From JBBRYK01 sp038237665 (lineage in GTDB: Bacteria > Actinomycetota > Thermoleophilia > Gaiellales > Gaiellaceae): DNA of 64,000 nt. The notes beneath the pieces are model-generated. The model was given only the letters and a program-made list of their open reading frames with translations, had not been told where the DNA came from and searched no databases. The DNA lies in the NCBI GenBank assembly GCA_038237665.1, contig JBBRYK010000005.1, forward strand, positions 8,285 through 72,284, read 5' to 3'. A program made the translations under genes and the position numbers. Below, piece by piece: positions 62,353 to 64,000 of this stretch; position 1 is the first letter of the stretch; each line of letters starts with the position of its first letter.

Positions 62353-62592
62353 ATGGCCGAACCATCAGAACGCGACCGCGATCGAATCCTTGCCGAGGAT
62401 GTTCGATCTGATCTGAAGACGATCCGGGAGAACACCGACCGGATTCCTAAGCTCTCAGATGACGTGGCTGCGCTCCAAGAGGACATGACCGAGGTGAAGG
62501 CCGACGTGAAAATGATCAAGAACGTCGTCGGCGGCCACTCGGAGCGTCTCGACTCTCTTGAGAAGCGGGTGGACCGGCTCGAAGCGGCCTAG
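62353..62592 (+). CDS. Small coiled-coil protein (79 aa)
   Basis: A 79-residue, highly charged protein with heptad-like hydrophobic spacing from LPKLSDDVAALQEDM-type sequence (IPKLSDDVAALQEDMTEVKA) to ERLDSLEKRVDRLEAA, predicted as one long coiled coil. No catalytic motif, signal peptide or membrane segment. Divergent from the metal repressor. Many accessory elements carry similar proteins; the function is unknown. The following 148 bases show no convincing gene. Confidence 0.65.
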   Translation: MAEPSERDRDRILAEDVRSDLKTIRENTDRIPKLSDDVAALQEDMTEVKADVKMIKNVVGGHSERLDSLEKRVDRLEAA

Positions 62593-62740
62593 GCGGCCTG
62601 GTCTTCCTCCTGCCCCTCGAGCAACTTTGTGAGCTTTGTAGTGTTTGAATAGCGCGCAAGAACGTCCATTTGCCCGAAGACGCAGTCTTTCGCGAGGAGC
62701 TGCGCCGGTTCTGCCAACGCGCGCAACTGAAACTAGGCAT

Positions 62741-63349
62741 CTAGCGGCAAAGCCACGGCAGGCCCTTCCAGATGCTGCGCAACTCTCCGGCTCGGTGAAG
62801 AGAATCGAAGCGCTGAGGTCGCCGGCGGATGAATTTCAGCAGAGCGATCGCCGCAGCACCTACGACGGCGCCGAGCAGCGCTCCGCCGAGCACGTCAAGT
62901 GGGTAGTGGTCGCCGACGTAGACGCGTGAGAAGCCGATCGCCACCGCTAGGAGCACGAAGAGCGGCTGAGCGCGCGGCGCGATATGGCCGAGGATTGTCG
63001 CGCCCGCGAACGCGGTGGCGGCATGGCCGGCCGGAAACGAGCTCGAGTGGACGACGTAGAGCGGATGGATCTGTGGATGGCTCAGGAACGGCCGCGGCCG
63101 GTGCACGAGATCCTTGAGGCCTAAGGAAACAAGATCGGCGGCGAGCGTGGTCGCTGCGGTCAGCAGGGTGAGGCCAATCGTGGCGACGGCGCCACGCTTG
63201 GTGAGGAGACCAACGACGAGCGCGAGCAAGATCCAGACGGCGCCGAGTTTCTCGATTTTCCCCAGCCAGACGAAAAGCTCGTTCAGCGAAGCCCAGCGGT
63301 GTGTGGCGATCCAGATCGCGAGCTTGTCATCGAGCGACCCGCTCACCAT
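62741..63349 (-). CDS. PAP2-family membrane phosphatase
   Basis: An integral membrane phosphatase of 202 residues with about five helices. The three PAP2 motifs are present in order: GLKDLVHRPRP (C1), SSSFPAGHAATAFAGA (C2, catalytic His) and SRVYVGDHYPLDVLGG (C3, catalytic His and Asp). Such enzymes dephosphorylate undecaprenyl diphosphate or phosphatidic acid. ATG 63349 is followed upstream by a monooxygenase remnant in the same direction, overlapping by 23 nt. Confidence 0.88.
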   Translation of the reverse strand: MVSGSLDDKLAIWIATHRWASLNELFVWLGKIEKLGAVWILLALVVGLLTKRGAVATIGLTLLTAATTLAADLVSLGLKDLVHRPRPFLSHPQIHPLYVVHSSSFPAGHAATAFAGATILGHIAPRAQPLFVLLAVAIGFSRVYVGDHYPLDVLGGALLGAVVGAAAIALLKFIRRRPQRFDSLHRAGELRSIWKGLPWLCR

Positions 63350-63632
63350 TGCCGCTCAGCGAGAGCTCCTTCAGCAGGTGGCCGCGTTTGAGCGCGCCGT
63401 CCCAGCGGTCGGCACGGCGAAAAGGAGGGCGCCCGGGCCAGAAGCCGGCGATCCAGATCGGGATACGCGGCCGCTGGAGCGGCGTCGGCTGCAAGGCCGC
63501 ACCCTCGACCCGGAAGTGCTCGCCTGCGTGGGCCACGGGCTCGCCGCGCCAGAGCGAGTCGAGCAGCTCGAGCCCTTCGTCGAGCAGCGCCGCCAGCTCC
63601 GCCGGCGGCCTTCCCTCGCCAAAGGGCAGCAA
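63327..63632 (-). pseudogene. Fragment of a luciferase-like flavin monooxygenase
   Basis: An open frame of about 100 residues matches only an internal-to-C-terminal part of LLM-class oxidoreductases: LLDEGLELLDSLWRGEPVAH, EHFRVEGAALQPTPLQRPRI and PIWIAGFWPGRPPFRRADRW. The frame is closed by a stop about 25 codons upstream of the homology, without a normal start, and sequence after the WDGA region is not conserved and stops early. Full enzymes have ~300 residues. The piece is therefore a gene remnant, probably not functional. Confidence 0.65.
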
Positions 63633-63754
63633 GCGCGCCGAACAGCTGCCTCCCCATGGATCAGGGAGGAGCAGGCTGGCCGTTACGGGCGTAGGCTTCT
63701 GCTACGGCCGGATCGGGGCCGGATGTTGGGACGCGTTTCTCGAAGGGAGGCGAG

Positions 63755-64000
63755 ATGGTCGATAGCTGGAGCATGCGCGGCTCGATCTTCGGGTCGTGCA
63801 ACTGCGACTGGGGCTGCCCCTGCAACTTCGACGTGCCACCCTCCTACGGTCACTGTGATGGCGTTTACGTCTTCGCCGTGCGAGAGGGTCGCTACGGTCA
63901 GGTCGCCCTCGACGAGCTGAACTTCGCCTGGGCGGCGCATGCACCGGGCGCGGTTCACGAGGGAAACCTGACCGCCGTCCTGCTGATCGACGAGCGCGCG
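63755..64000 (+). CDS. DUF1326-domain protein, truncated by window end
   Basis: The first 82 residues of a DUF1326 protein: SMRGSIFGSCNCDWGCPCNF carries the closely spaced cysteines (CNCDWGCPC) typical of the family, followed by VYVFAVREGRYGQVALDELN. The ATG has a strong GGGAGG site 7-12 nt upstream. The gene runs off the right edge. The family's function is unknown; the cysteines suggest metal or redox chemistry. Confidence 0.85.
   Translation, partial: MVDSWSMRGSIFGSCNCDWGCPCNFDVPPSYGHCDGVYVFAVREGRYGQVALDELNFAWAAHAPGAVHEGNLTAVLLIDERA

Noticed and set aside
62516..62740. Minus-strand frame of 74 residues between the coiled-coil gene and PAP2
   Set aside because: Arg/Ser/Pro-rich without motif or ribosome-binding site, and it overlaps the end of the coiled-coil gene.

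Overview
The window is a gene-dense, very GC-rich bacterial chromosome segment with many 1-8 nt gene overlaps and frequent GTG/TTG starts. Its left edge carries recF-dciA-gyrB-gyrA, the usual right flank of dnaA-dnaN, so the replication origin probably lies just left of base 1. GC content, a stand-alone type II fatty-acid cluster, actinobacterial-style Ku/LigD repair and a permuted SpoIID-type protein suggest Actinomycetota, perhaps Thermoleophilia (Gaiellales/Solirubrobacterales-like). That placement is inference; no rRNA is present.

Layout. 1-6.4 kb: recF (partial), dciA, gyrB, gyrA and a MerR-type regulator. 6.5-11.1 kb: glucan phosphorylase, a GalT-like transferase and a slipin/NfeD membrane pair. 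11.1-13.6 kb: secreted PGRP amidase and biotin ligase. 13.6-22.8 kb: a plus-strand run that starts with a sigma factor, continues fabZ-fabH-fabD-fabG-fabF, then HAD, GNAT and zinc-ribbon arginase genes, and ends with accD-accA. 22.8-25.9 kb: a broken ku beside intact ligD. 25.9-31.4 kb: two acetyltransferases, NDH-2, a 51-aa membrane protein, an MrfA-like helicase and a decayed methyltransferase. 31.4-34.3 kb: thiD-thiL, an orphan ABC permease and thioredoxin. 34.3-40.6 kb: a polyprenol-phosphate mannosyltransferase, then PolX-decarboxylase-HAD-phosphoesterase as a coupled run, then a Nudix hydrolase. 40.6-46.5 kb: Asp-box exported protein, trehalose phosphatase, a TauE/SafE exporter split in two genes, an M23 peptidase and small envelope proteins. 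46.5-51.6 kb: lon, hsp20 and MMPL. 51.7-60.9 kb: dTDP-rhamnose genes, a lytic-transglycosylase-like lipoprotein, a SpoIID-type protein, and a four-gene run resembling the UDP-diacetamido-hexuronate pathway. 61-64 kb: tRNA-Lys with terminator, a zinc-type ArsR/CDF module, PAP2, a monooxygenase remnant and a truncated DUF1326 gene.

How the genes fit together. accD/accA, birA and the fab genes cover malonyl-CoA supply and chain elongation, though acpP, fabI and accBC are absent here. The 51.7-60.9 kb block makes nucleotide-sugar precursors for surface polysaccharide and sits among wall-remodelling genes. Lon/Hsp20 and slipin/NfeD are quality-control pairs.

Sequence grammar. About fifteen genes have a TANNNT -10-like hexamer 6-9 nt before the start codon and little Shine-Dalgarno signal, suggesting widespread leaderless transcription. 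Two divergent pairs share a symmetric TANNNTA heptamer. Four convergent pairs end in one shared CTAG. Two genes (fabG and probably galT) appear to start at CTG inside an 8-nt overlap with the upstream stop. Three genes or gene remnants (ku, a methyltransferase, a luciferase-like monooxygenase) are broken. No insertion sequence, integrase or CRISPR array was seen, and no gene-free stretch exceeds about 225 bases.
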